A program made the position numbers and the translations under genes. Shown here one piece after another: positions 45,281-55,687 of a stretch of 64,000 bases of DNA. Source of the stretch: Roseiarcus sp963741845. Lineage in GTDB: Bacteria; Pseudomonadota; Alphaproteobacteria; Rhizobiales; Beijerinckiaceae. Below the pieces are notes generated by a model, which saw only the letters and a list, made by a program, of their open reading frames with translations, was not told the origin of the DNA and searched no databases. Where the stretch lies: assembly GCA_963741845.1 (NCBI GenBank), contig CAVUJV010000025.1, positions 186,001 through 250,000 on the forward strand, given 5' to 3'. Each line of letters starts with the position of its first letter. The first letter of the stretch is position 1.

Positions 45281-46305
45281 GCGGAACCTTCATGGCGGCG
45301 GAGATCGCCGAGGCGGGCGCCGCCGTCCGCCGCCAGCTCGACGCCAACCGCAGCGCGACGGCGCAGGTCGCCGCGCGGCTGCGGGCTGAGGCGCCCGACT
45401 TCGTCGTGACGATCGCGCGCGGCAGCTCGGATCATGCGGCGCTGTTCCTCAAGCACGTCGTGGAGCTGAAGCTCGGCCTCGCCTGCGCCTCGCTCGGTCC
45501 CTCGGTCGCCTCGCTCTACCGCGCGCCGCTCCGCCTCAGGGGCGCGGCGGCGATCGCCATCTCCCAGTCGGGCCGCAGCCCGGACATCGTCGCGATGCAG
45601 CGCGCCGCGAAGGCGGCGGGCGCGACGACGGTCGCGCTCGTCAACGACGACGCCTCGCCGCTCGCGCGCGACGCCGACGCGGCGCTGCCGCTGCGAGCCG
45701 GACCAGAGCACTCGGTCGCTGCGACCAAGACCATGATCGCCTCGCTGGTCGCGGGCGTCTCGCTCGTCGCGCATTGGGCGCAGGACAGCCCGCTCACGGA
45801 GGCGCTCGACAGGCTCCCTGCCCTCATCGAAGCCGCGCGCGGCGAACCGGACCCGCAGGCGGTCGCAACGCTCGCCAGGGCCGCCTCCCTCTTCGTGATC
45901 GGCCGGGGGCCGACCTTCCCGGTCGCCGAGGAGGCGGCGCTGAAGCTCAAGGAGACCTGCGCCATCCACGCCGAGGCCTTCTCCTCCGCCGAGGTGCTGC
46001 ATGGGCCCGCCGGGATCATCACGCCCGGCTTTCCGGTGCTCGGCTTCGCGCCGGTGGACGAGGCGCGCGGCGGCTTCTTCGAGACCGTGGACCGGCTCGC
46101 CTCCTTCGGCGCCGCGCCCCTCCTCGTGGACGTCGAGGCTCACGCGAAATGGCCGACCCTCGTCGCGCCGGACGCCGGCCATGCGATGCTGACCCCGATC
46201 GCGGCGCTGCACGCCTTCTACCGGGTCGCCGAGGCGACGGCCCGGGCCCGGGGCCGCAATCCCGATGAGCCGCCGCATCTCATGAAGGTGACGCGGACGG
46301 TGTAG
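45277..46305 (+). CDS. Double SIS-domain sugar-phosphate protein (NagB-II/AgaS/GlmS-isomerase-like)
   Basis: A 342-residue protein with two SIS domains: VTIARGSSDHAALFLKHV and AIAISQSGRSPDIVAM in the first, FVIGRGPTFPVAEEAALKLK and FSSAEVLHGPAGII in the second. It resembles the isomerase half of GlmS and the alternative glucosamine-6-phosphate deaminase NagB-II; no glutaminase domain is present. The NagQ-like remnant directly upstream supports a role in amino-sugar use. It is convergent with mntR with only three bases between. Confidence 0.82.
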   Translation: MSGTFMAAEIAEAGAAVRRQLDANRSATAQVAARLRAEAPDFVVTIARGSSDHAALFLKHVVELKLGLACASLGPSVASLYRAPLRLRGAAAIAISQSGRSPDIVAMQRAAKAAGATTVALVNDDASPLARDADAALPLRAGPEHSVAATKTMIASLVAGVSLVAHWAQDSPLTEALDRLPALIEAARGEPDPQAVATLARAASLFVIGRGPTFPVAEEAALKLKETCAIHAEAFSSAEVLHGPAGIITPGFPVLGFAPVDEARGGFFETVDRLASFGAAPLLVDVEAHAKWPTLVAPDAGHAMLTPIAALHAFYRVAEATARARGRNPDEPPHLMKVTRTV

Positions 46306-46308
46306 GCC

Positions 46309-46786
46309 TCAGCGCCGGTCTTTCAGAAAGGCCTCGAAGGCCGTCAGAACTCGCCTCCGACACATAGTGCTCGACGCCTTCCGCGTCGGCCTCGGCGGCG
46401 TCGGGCGCAACCCCGACCGCGATCAGGAAATCGACCACCAGCCGATGGCGGCGCCGCGAGCGCTCGGCCATCGCCTGACCCGCGGGGGTTAGGAAGACCC
46501 CGCGATAGGGCTTCGACTCGGCGAGGCCCTCGCGCTTGAGCCGGGCGATGGTCTTGCTGGCGGTCGGATGGGCGACGCCGAGGTGGCTCGCGATGTCGGT
46601 CATCCGCGCCTCGCCATTGGCCGCCGTGAGATCGGCGATGAGCTCGGTGTAGTCTTCGAGCATCGAGGCGGCGCGCGCTTCCCGCGCCCGCTCGAACCGG
46701 CGGGCGTGATTGGGCGCGGCCTCGCTACCGCCGGGGCCCTCCTTCGCGGGCGCCGCCTTTTTTGGACGCTCGGCCTCTGTCGTCAT
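46309..46786 (-). CDS. mntR: MntR-type manganese-responsive regulator, one frameshift
   Basis: About 158 residues after repair. A DtxR/MntR winged helix reads YTELIADLTAANGEARMTDI, then ASHLGVAHPTASKTIARLKR; the dimer and metal domain has RHRLVVDFLIAVGV and EADAEGVEHYVSE with Asp, Glu and His ligands. A Lys/Pro/Ala-rich N-terminal tail of about 38 residues precedes it. One extra base near 46357 moves the frame; removing it ends the protein EAFLKDRR. It probably represses manganese uptake, but no mntH is in the window. Confidence 0.85.
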
Positions 46787-47364
46787 ACCGGTCCCGGGCC
46801 GCGAAGGCTCGCCGCAAAGCTTCAGGCGTGACGGCCTGATCCTGCCGCAATAGAGGATGCGCGCCGATTGCGGAAGCCGCCCTTCGCCCGGACCGGCTTC
46901 CGGCGGTCCGCAGATCCGAGGCGATCGAAGCGCCGGGGCCACGCCGTCTTTCGAGGGGGCTTTCGCGTCTCAAAGGCGAAAGCTGGCCGTCGTTTTGGCG
47001 CGATTTCGAGACGTTTTCCGGCGTTTTTCCATCGCTTTCCGACGTTTTCGATACGATTTCCATCAATTTTCGACGAAAAATCGGCCTGAAATCGCGCCAT
47101 TTTCTTCCGCAAATCGGGGCTTTTCAATAAGTTGCGCTGGATTTTCCTTCCTGCTGCTCCGTCTGCCACGTCTTTTTCGGGGCGCGCTCGGCCCGCCGAC
47201 CAACTGGGCTCGCGCTGACGCGTTTTGCCTTAATGTTTAGTCTAACCGATTTTTCTGATAAACGGAAGACTTTGTCTCGCCGACTTATCTGCCTCGGCCG
47301 GGCTTGTCCCCGCCCTCTACGAGGCGCCCGCGCCGTTGGCGAAAAGCTCCGAGCGGCGAAGAGT
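46787..47364. other. Non-coding gap with T-rich tract and REP-like motif
   Basis: The 578 bases between mntR and the GAF-kinase gene hold no recognisable gene. From about 46995 to 47110 the plus strand repeats cgttttc/gattttc-like units with roughly 10-base spacing. Positions 47295-47320 carry a ccgggcttgtcccc motif like REP palindrome A. The open frames across it are compositional. Confidence 0.5.
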
Positions 47365-48625
47365 TTAACCCCTCGCTGTTGCGTCATCCTTGTTTAGCGG
47401 GAGTTCCAATATGAACTCCGTCCCAGGCGTATGCCGCTCGATGCGGAGTCGCGCTCCCGTCTGCTTAGCCAAAGCGGCTGTGAGGCGCATGCCCAGGCGG
47501 CCGCTTTTGGTGTGGTCAAAATCGGCAGGCAGTCCCACCCCCGCATCGCGAACCGAAATGGATGCCAGCCCGCCTTCGGGGCGCGACAAACGAACCCAGA
47601 TGCGACCTCGCGCGCCCTCGGGATAGGCATGCTTTGCGGCGTTGACCACCAGTTCGGTCACAACGAGGGCGACGTCGATGGCGCGGTCCGTGGTCAGGGA
47701 CAGAGCCTCGGGCGCTTCAAACGAGATATCGCAATTCGGGGTGACTTCCTCCAGGTCCTTGCATATGGCGGAAAGGTAGTCGGCAAGCTCGATTTTATCG
47801 ATCTGCTGGCTGCGGTAGAGCCGGTCATGGGCCCGTCCGATAGCCATTATCCGGCCCGAGGCATTCCGCAAGAGACCTCCGATCTCAGGGTCGGTTCCGG
47901 CCTGCAAGATTAAGAGCGCCGAGACCAATTGAAGGCTGTTCTTGACCCGATGATTGATCTCCTTCACCAGCACCTTCTGGTGCTCCAGCGCCGCCTTCAA
48001 ACCTCGCTCGTGACGCTGGCGCTCGATCGCCATACCCAAAATGTTCGCTGCGCCTTGTAGGAAAGCGATATCGCTTTCGGTGAACTCGCCCTCGGACCTG
48101 CTGTCGACTTCAAGCACCCCGTAGGGCGTCCCGTCGCCCTGCAAGATGACGTTTATGGCCCGTCGGACGCCATGCGCCGCAAGGAGTTCCGGCGTCCTGA
48201 ATCGCTGCTCGCTCTCCAAGGTGGTTCGATATGACCGGTTTGCCCGTACGCAGCGCATAGCCGGACGGGGATGCGAGGTCGGCGCCAACGGTCGCCACGC
48301 CGATCAACCCCTCGTGCCAACCCACGCCCGCGCGCATCAAGAGCCGATTTTCCGATGGAATATATTCGAGTACCTTGCACAGCTCAGCCCCTAGACCCTC
48401 GGCCCCTATGCGCACAGTGTGGTTGATCAACTCCAGAAATGGAGTTCCCCTCAAGGCGGTGACGCCGAGTTCAGCCAGGAGTTCCTGCTGGCGGATACGC
48501 TGCTGGAGCGCGCGCCCGTCTATTTCAGACTGGCCTTCATCCTGCGGGGGAGCCTCTACGACGGGTTTCGTCGGTGGGGGCATAAGCGACTCACGTGAAC
48601 CTGATGCAGGGTTGACCCGCGACAT
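47365..48625 (-). CDS. GAF-domain sensor kinase, HisKA_2 type, one frameshift
   Basis: About 419 residues after repair. A GAF domain (LLAELGVTALRGTPFLELIN to GAANILGMAIERQRHE) is followed by a HisKA_2 histidine region, VLVKEINHRVKNSLQLVSAL with His near residue 223, and an ATPase domain (LVVTELVVNAAKHAYPEGA, GVGLPADFD, GMRLTAALAKQTGA). This group answers general stress or light/redox signals in Alphaproteobacteria. An extra A at 48218-48219 shifts the frame; removal gives SNHLESEQRFRTPELL. Starts at 48625 or 48583 are possible. Confidence 0.85.
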
Positions 48626-48857
48626 TAGTGTCTCTCACACGCGCCAGCAAGGCGCACCCGGCTGATGTGAGTAGGCCCGGCCTATAGCGCTTTGTAAAAT
48701 TCCTTTGGCCATAGATGTGTTTAATAGTCTCGGGTTCCCGGGAAGTGAAATGCTGAAGCTCGCCAAGCATCGCCGCCGACATCTCAAGGGACTGCTTCAC
48801 GTCGAGATCAGACGTCGCGGGCCGTTTGGGCCTGCGCTTCCCGCCCTTTCGCGACAT
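48591..48857 (-). CDS. Small hypothetical protein
   Basis: An 88-codon frame starts six bases after the stop of the secreted hydrolase and overlaps the longer start of the GAF kinase. The first 40 residues are basic then helical (SDLDVKQSLEMSAAMLGELQ); the rest crosses an AT-rich stretch that looks like the promoter of the kinase. I do not recognise a family. It may be translated together with the hydrolase, or be spurious. Confidence 0.25.
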   Translation of the reverse strand: MSRKGGKRRPKRPATSDLDVKQSLEMSAAMLGELQHFTSREPETIKHIYGQRNFTKRYRPGLLTSAGCALLARVRDTNVAGQPCIRFT

Positions 48858-48863
48858 CTCGCC

Positions 48864-49703
48864 CTACTCGTCGCCGAGGAAATGCAGGATCGCGAAATTG
48901 AACATTTTCGGGTCCTGCAGGAAGGCGAAGTGACTTACGTTCGGCAGGATCATCAGCCCGGCATGCGGGATGGTCGCGGCCATATATTCGGTGTGCTCGC
49001 GCTTGATCGCCTCGTCATGGTCGCCATCCACGACGAGGACGGGATTGTCGATGGTCTGGAGCTGAGCGTCTGTCCAGTTCGGCTGGTCCGCCCACATCTT
49101 GCTGATCTGATCGACGAAGGCGTCGTATTCCTTCGGCGTCGCCGAGAGCTCCGCGTATTCGTGGCCCGCTCGCTCGATATAGGCGGCGAAGGTCGGGTTC
49201 TTCTCGACGCCCTCCTTGACGCCCGAGGTCTTCGTATTGGCGGCGAAAGCGAAGACCTTGCCGACGCGATCCTTATGGCGGAGCGAAAGGTCGAGGCCGA
49301 GGATGGCGCCGTCGCTCCAGCCGACGATGTCGGCCTTCGGGATCTTGAGAAAATCCATGAGCGCCACGACGTCGTCGGTCATCAGGTCGTAGCCGTAGGG
49401 GCGCGCGTCACGGGTGCTGCGGCCATGGCCCCGGCTGTCCATGAGGATGACGGTATGATGCGCGGAGACGGCCGGGACCTGATTGCCCCAGTAATTCGTG
49501 TTGGCGAGCCCGCCATGCAGGAAAATGACGGGCGAGCCCTGACCGTAGATCGCGTAATGAACCTTAATTCCGTTGACGTCGGCCTCGCCCTGCCGGTCGG
49601 TCGGGATCGGCGCGGGGGTCGGCGGCAACGTCTGCCACAAGTCGGTCGCTCCTGCGGGCAGAGTGAAAGCTACGAAAACAGCGGCGAGAGCGAATTTGCG
49701 CAT
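48864..49703 (-). CDS. Secreted alpha/beta hydrolase
   Basis: A 279-residue alpha/beta hydrolase with a signal peptide (MRKFALAAVFVAFTLPAGA). The oxyanion region is PVIFLHGGLANTNYWG, the nucleophile elbow VGWSDGAILGL (Ser near residue 122), the acid VVDGDHDEAI, and the His LPNVSHFAFLQD. The fold suggests an esterase or peptidase; the substrate is not clear. It acts in the periplasm. It is divergent from the old yellow enzyme gene across a 240-base gap. Confidence 0.87.
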   Translation of the reverse strand: MRKFALAAVFVAFTLPAGATDLWQTLPPTPAPIPTDRQGEADVNGIKVHYAIYGQGSPVIFLHGGLANTNYWGNQVPAVSAHHTVILMDSRGHGRSTRDARPYGYDLMTDDVVALMDFLKIPKADIVGWSDGAILGLDLSLRHKDRVGKVFAFAANTKTSGVKEGVEKNPTFAAYIERAGHEYAELSATPKEYDAFVDQISKMWADQPNWTDAQLQTIDNPVLVVDGDHDEAIKREHTEYMAATIPHAGLMILPNVSHFAFLQDPKMFNFAILHFLGDE

Positions 49704-49943
49704 GGGCGGTCCTCCCGGAAATGTGATTTTCGTCTTTCGGCGAGACCAATCAAGGGAAAATCTGGGGGCGGCGAAATCGTCGCCGGTTCGCCCATTGACA
49801 AACAACAGGGTGAACATACGTCTAATTCCAATAATCTCTCGAAATCTGTGAGAATAGGGCCCGTCCGGGGGGAACGGCTGAGCCGGGGCTTCTGATGTTT
49901 TGAGCGGGCGTTCCGCGCCCCGCGATGCTGGAGACCGAATCCA

Positions 49944-51020
49944 ATGCCCGGCCTGTTCGATCCTCTGAAACTCGGCGATCTCGAAGTTCCGAACCGCATT
50001 TTCATGGCGCCGCTTACGCGCAACCGCTCGAGCGGGCCGGGGCGCGTGCCCAACGCCATGATGCGAGACTATTACGTGCAGCGCGCCTCGGCGGGCCTCA
50101 TCTTCTCCGAGGCGACGTCCGTCACGCCGATGGGCGTCGGCTATCCTCACACGCCGGGCGTCTGGTCTGACGAGCAGGTCGAAGGCTGGCGCAAGATTAC
50201 CGACGCCGTGCATGCGGCCGGCGGGCGCATGTTCCTTCAGCTCTGGCATGTCGGCCGGATCTCCGATCCGAGCTACCACAATGGCGCGCTCCCCGTTGCG
50301 CCGAGCGCGATTGCGCCCAAGGGCCATGTGAGCCTGCTCAGGCCCGAGCGGCCTTATGTCGTACCGCGCGCGCTGGAGACGGACGAGATTCCGGGCGTGA
50401 TCGCCGCTTTCCGGAAGGGCGCGGAAAATGCGCAGGCCGCGGGCTTCGACGGCGTCGAGATCCACGGCGCGAACGGCTATCTGCTCGACGAGTTCCTGCA
50501 GGACAGCACCAACAGGCGCACCGACGCCTACGGCGGCCCGATCGAGAACCGCGCGCGTCTCCTGCTCGAAGTGACGGACGCCGTCGTCTCCGTGTGGGGG
50601 CCGGGCCGGGTCGGCGTCCATCTCGCGCCGCGCGCGGATTCGCACGACATGGGCGACAGCGATTTGCCCGCGACCTTCGGTTATGTCGCGCGCGAACTCG
50701 GCAGGCGGAAGATCGCCTTCCTGTGCGCCCGCGAGTCGACCAAGGCGCCGCGGCTGGGGCCGAGCCTCAAAGCGGCGTTCGGCGGCCTCTATGTCGCCAA
50801 TGAAGGCTTCACCAGGGAGACGGCGGAAGCCGCCCTCGCCGCGGGGGAAGCGGACGCGGTCGCCTTCGGCAAGCTTTTCATCGCCAACCCCGACCTGCCG
50901 AGGCGGTTCAGGCTCGGCGCGCCCCTCAATCCCTGGAATGCGCCAACTTTCTATGGCGAGGGGCCTGTCGGCTACACGGATTATCCAGCGCTCGACGACG
51001 CCGTCGCAGCGGCGGAGTAG
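49944..51020 (+). CDS. Old yellow enzyme-type alkene reductase (NemA-like)
   Basis: A 358-residue FMN-dependent ene-reductase. MAPLTRNRSSGPGRVPNAMM is the FMN site, FLQLWHVGRISDPS follows, and GFDGVEIHGANGYLLDEFLQ and RRTDAYGGPIENRARLL are the catalytic and family motifs. It reduces activated C=C bonds or N-ethylmaleimide-like electrophiles with NAD(P)H and often belongs to electrophile stress responses. Upstream of it at 49760-49900 no TetR-type repressor gene (nemR) is present. Confidence 0.92.
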   Translation: MPGLFDPLKLGDLEVPNRIFMAPLTRNRSSGPGRVPNAMMRDYYVQRASAGLIFSEATSVTPMGVGYPHTPGVWSDEQVEGWRKITDAVHAAGGRMFLQLWHVGRISDPSYHNGALPVAPSAIAPKGHVSLLRPERPYVVPRALETDEIPGVIAAFRKGAENAQAAGFDGVEIHGANGYLLDEFLQDSTNRRTDAYGGPIENRARLLLEVTDAVVSVWGPGRVGVHLAPRADSHDMGDSDLPATFGYVARELGRRKIAFLCARESTKAPRLGPSLKAAFGGLYVANEGFTRETAEAALAAGEADAVAFGKLFIANPDLPRRFRLGAPLNPWNAPTFYGEGPVGYTDYPALDDAVAAAE

Positions 51021-51156
51021 CACGGCTCCGCCGGCGACGAACCCGCCGCGCCGGAGATGCGTCGCATTTCCGGCCGCCGGCGGATCGCCAAAAGAAAGCG
51101 CTTGATCTGCCTCCCTCATCTGAGGGAACCTGACCGGAGTGGGGAGGCTCCGCGTC

Positions 51157-52125
51157 ATGGCGTTCGGCTGGTCCTCGATTGTGCGGCGCTGCGCGGCGGG
51201 CGTTGGTTCCCGATTGGTCGCTCTGCGCCCGGCGCTCGCGGCCGCAGCCGTCGTCATGGGCGCAACCCTGTCCGCTTCGCAGGCGGCGGCGAGCTGCAAG
51301 CCGGGTGAAGTGCTGATCGGCGGCGTCTGCGTTCCCCTGACCTTTGAGTGGCAGGGGAAAATCGGCAGCACTTTCCAGAGCTGGGCCGCGCCGAATTGGG
51401 CGCTCCCAAGCTGGCTTCAGCCGCCCAGCGGGGGCGAGGGCCCACCCCATTCGGGACAAAAAGCAAAGCCCGCGAACCGGATCGTCGGGAACGGCTACGC
51501 GTTTCTCGATAGCCAGGGGGCGGAGCGGCGCGGATACGGCCTCTACACCTATGTTCTCCTGACGCCCTCGAACGGCGATCGCGTCAAGGCGATGCTGGAG
51601 GCGGTTCTCCATACGACCGGGCGCGTCGAGACGCTCGGCGGCGATATCGCGCGGATCAATGTCATCTATCTCCCCTTCACGCAGGGGCCTGACCCCGGGG
51701 GAAATCCGCCGATCGACGAGGTCGCCGCGCGCTATAATTTCGATCTGTCGCGGGCGTTGATCCAGACAATCTGCGAGATGTCCGCGCCGGAAGTTTCGCA
51801 GATTTGCAGGACGGGTCTCAGTTCAGGCCCCTATCTCTTCAGCTACGCCGCGCCGATCGGCAAGGCCGGCGAACTGACGCCGCCCGTGCTCTTCGTCGAT
51901 CTGACAACGATGCGCGAGGGGACCTTCACCACGCTCGTCGACGCCTACAAGGAGCAGATCAAGAGCGAAGACATCACGGACGGGCAAAAGATCAATTCGC
52001 TTTACATCCGGGCGCTGAACATCGTCGAGACGGCGAAAGACTGGACGAGTCCCGTTGCGAAGGCCGCCGAGCCGATCGTCCGTCTGATCTCTTCGGGAAG
52101 CGGAGGCGATGACAAAGATCACTGA
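51157..52125 (+). CDS. Secreted protein of unknown function
   Basis: About 322 residues. A long signal sequence ends LSASQAAASC, and the mature start KPGEVLIGGVC has two cysteines that could form a disulphide. The rest (GYGLYTYVLLTPSNGDRVKA, IDEVAARYNFDLSRALIQTI, VLFVDLTTMREGTF) matches no family I recognise. RBS GGGGAGG lies ten bases before the ATG at 51157; a GTG 18 bases upstream is the alternative. It overlaps the next membrane-protein gene by 17 bases, so the two probably work together at the envelope. Confidence 0.7.
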   Translation: MAFGWSSIVRRCAAGVGSRLVALRPALAAAAVVMGATLSASQAAASCKPGEVLIGGVCVPLTFEWQGKIGSTFQSWAAPNWALPSWLQPPSGGEGPPHSGQKAKPANRIVGNGYAFLDSQGAERRGYGLYTYVLLTPSNGDRVKAMLEAVLHTTGRVETLGGDIARINVIYLPFTQGPDPGGNPPIDEVAARYNFDLSRALIQTICEMSAPEVSQICRTGLSSGPYLFSYAAPIGKAGELTPPVLFVDLTTMREGTFTTLVDAYKEQIKSEDITDGQKINSLYIRALNIVETAKDWTSPVAKAAEPIVRLISSGSGGDDKDH

Positions 52126-52333
52126 GGCCGGATACGCGATCATTGCGGGCATTGTCCTGGCGATCGCGTTTGGGGTGATCTTCTCCTCCGTCTATCCGCT
52201 TGTGAAGATCGATTCAGCGCTCGCGACCCTGTTTTTCCTCGTTGGCCTCAGCGCTTACGGCCTGATCCGGCTGGCGCTGTCGCGTTTTCGCGGCGGGCCT
52301 GACCGTCCGACGTCCGGCGGCGGCAAACCCTGA
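52109..52333 (+). CDS. Small two-helix membrane protein
   Basis: A 74-residue protein with two membrane helices (AGYAIIAGIVLAIAFGVIFS and ALATLFFLVGLSAYGLIRLA) and a short Gly/Pro-rich tail. Its start overlaps the end of the secreted protein gene by 17 bases, the usual sign of translational coupling. Function unknown; no family recognised. Confidence 0.65.
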   Translation: MTKITEAGYAIIAGIVLAIAFGVIFSSVYPLVKIDSALATLFFLVGLSAYGLIRLALSRFRGGPDRPTSGGGKP

Positions 52334-52408
52334 CCGGCTGGCCGGGCGCGATGGGAAGGACTCGGCGGCGCGGCCACGCCAAGCCGGCTCGCCGAGTCCT
52401 GCCACACT

Positions 52409-54022
<1,614 letters not shown>

Positions 54023-54239
54023 GGGGCTCCCTCTCCTGTGGCCTCGCCAGACGCCGCGCGGGCCTTCCGGCCCCGACCAATGCAAATTGCGGTCCGCCCG
54101 GTCAACCCGGACGAAAGGCGATTGAGGCGGCGCATTGTCGCGGGAGACGCTGACATGCGAGCGCGCATTGCGCGAAGGTCACGAAATTGCGATAAACTGA
54201 GCATCATATGCCCCGGCGAGGGGCGTTTCGGGAGGCATT

Positions 54240-54563
54240 ATGTCGGGCGCGTTTGAAGACCGCGAAAGTACTTTCGAGCAGAAGTTCGCCAATGACGAGG
54301 CGATCCATTTCCGGGCGATCGCCCGCCGCAACAAGGCTGTCGCGCTCTGGGCCGCCGAAATGAAGGGCCTCTCGGGAGACGCGGCCGAGAAATACGCCGA
54401 CGATTTCGTCGCCGCCCAGGTGGGCAAGACCGACGATGACGTCGCGGCGGCGGTAAAAAAAGATCTGGCGACCGCCGACGTCGATCTCTCCGACCATCGG
54501 CTCCGCAAGAAGATGGACGACGAGATGGCCGCAGCTCTGGCCTCGGTCAAGGCGGGAACCTGA
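54240..54563 (+). CDS. F1-ATPase inhibitor zeta subunit (DUF1476)
   Basis: A 107-residue helical protein starting FEDRESTFEQKFANDEAIHF, the exact inhibitory region of the alphaproteobacterial zeta subunit, which blocks ATP hydrolysis by F1. RRNKAVALWAAEMKGLSGD and SDHRLRKKMDDEMAAALA complete the family pattern. This family is confined to Alphaproteobacteria and supports that assignment. The gene stands alone, 217 bases from pckA, and is convergent with rppH. Confidence 0.9.
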   Translation: MSGAFEDRESTFEQKFANDEAIHFRAIARRNKAVALWAAEMKGLSGDAAEKYADDFVAAQVGKTDDDVAAAVKKDLATADVDLSDHRLRKKMDDEMAAALASVKAGT

Positions 54564-54584
54564 CCGGCGGGCTCACCCCCGGCC

Positions 54585-55091
54585 TTACCGGCCGCCTCCC
54601 CGCGCGAGCGGCGCGAAAGCGGCCGCCACGGTCTCGTACACCTGCCGCTTGAAGGGGACCACCAGGTCGGGCAGGCGCTCGAACCGCTCCCAGCGCCACG
54701 CGTCGAATTCGGCGCCGTGGGCTCCGCCGGCCGGCGCGTCCACGTCGATTTCCAATTCGCCGCCCGTAAAGCGGAAGAGGAACCATTTCTGCGTCTGCCC
54801 CCGGTAGCGTCCCGCCCAGCGTCCGAGCGCGCTCTCCGGCAGGTCGTAAGGGAGCCACTCGGGATATTCGGCGATCAAGGCGACGCTCCGGACATTGGTC
54901 TCCTCCCACAGTTCGCGTTCCGCCGCGGAGAGCGGCGCCTCGCCGGGATCGATCCCGCCCTGCGGCATCTGCCAGGACCTGGCGCCCAGAACCTCCGAAT
55001 TCTTGGGCCTGCGATGGCCGATAAACACGTCGCCCCGCGCGTTGGCGAGCGCAATTCCCACGCAGGGGCGGAAGGGCAGATCGCTTTTCAT
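54585..55091 (-). CDS. rppH: RNA pyrophosphohydrolase
   Basis: A 168-residue Nudix enzyme. The start FRPCVGIALANARGDVFIGH and the Nudix box GGIDPGEAPLSAAERELWEE near residue 45 are intact, and WQMPQGGID and WFLFRFTGGE follow the RppH pattern. It removes pyrophosphate from the 5' end of transcripts, starting RNase E-dependent decay. It lies 38 bases after a small membrane-anchored gene on the same strand. Confidence 0.93.
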   Translation of the reverse strand: MKSDLPFRPCVGIALANARGDVFIGHRRPKNSEVLGARSWQMPQGGIDPGEAPLSAAERELWEETNVRSVALIAEYPEWLPYDLPESALGRWAGRYRGQTQKWFLFRFTGGELEIDVDAPAGGAHGAEFDAWRWERFERLPDLVVPFKRQVYETVAAAFAPLARGGGR

Positions 55092-55129
55092 GAAGGCTTG
55101 AGGCTCCGCGGCGGGCTTGCCTCGCCCTT

Positions 55130-55597
55130 CTAACGCGAAGGAACGGGCTCGCGCGAGGCGGGGTCGGGATCGGACCTCTTCGCCGCGGCGAGCGCTTCGG
55201 CCACATTGATGATGAGCGGGCCGGACCCGCTCGCATTCGCCCTCCCGGCCGGGTCGCCGACCTTCGCCGGCGCCGGCTTCGGAGGAGCCGCCGGAAGCGG
55301 GGCTTCGCTCACAATCCTGTTCCTTAGCCCGAGCGGCTCCTGCAACTTCGAATCAGCCGGCGGGGCGGGAAGCGTCTGAGCGACGATCGGGCGGACGGAC
55401 GGCGCCTGAACGAAGACAGGCCGAAGCGCGCGCCACGCCGCGGGCGCCGAGCCCGCAAGCGCGCCGAAAACAGCCGCGCCGACAAGCAGCGCCGGCCAGG
55501 CGAAGCGTCCGCCCGCTCGGACGGGCCTCGTCTGGCGCCCAAGCCCGAGCGGGGCGTGGACTTCGTCCCAATAGGTGATGGCCTCTTCGTCCTGCAT
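55130..55597 (-). CDS. Single-pass membrane protein, Pro/Ala-rich
   Basis: A 155-residue protein. Residues 1-32 are cytoplasmic, one helix follows (FAWPALLVGAAVFGALAGSA), and the periplasmic part is rich in Pro and Ala (APPKPAPAKVGDPAG) with no domain I recognise. It ends 38 bases before rppH on the same strand. The protein start MQDEEAITYWDEVHAP looks natural. Function unknown. Confidence 0.55.
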   Translation of the reverse strand: MQDEEAITYWDEVHAPLGLGRQTRPVRAGGRFAWPALLVGAAVFGALAGSAPAAWRALRPVFVQAPSVRPIVAQTLPAPPADSKLQEPLGLRNRIVSEAPLPAAPPKPAPAKVGDPAGRANASGSGPLIINVAEALAAAKRSDPDPASREPVPSR

Positions 55598-55687
55598 GGG
55601 CCGATTTGGGCGCCCGAAGCTTGCGCGACGCAGGCGCGAGGGCCTATCGCCATCGCGACCTGACGGAACTCAGAGCAAAAGGCTGAG

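Noticed and set aside
46857..47240. Open frame of 127 codons between mntR and the GAF kinase
   Set aside because: It is built from the repeated ttttc units and is Arg/Phe-rich; it lacks any family resemblance.
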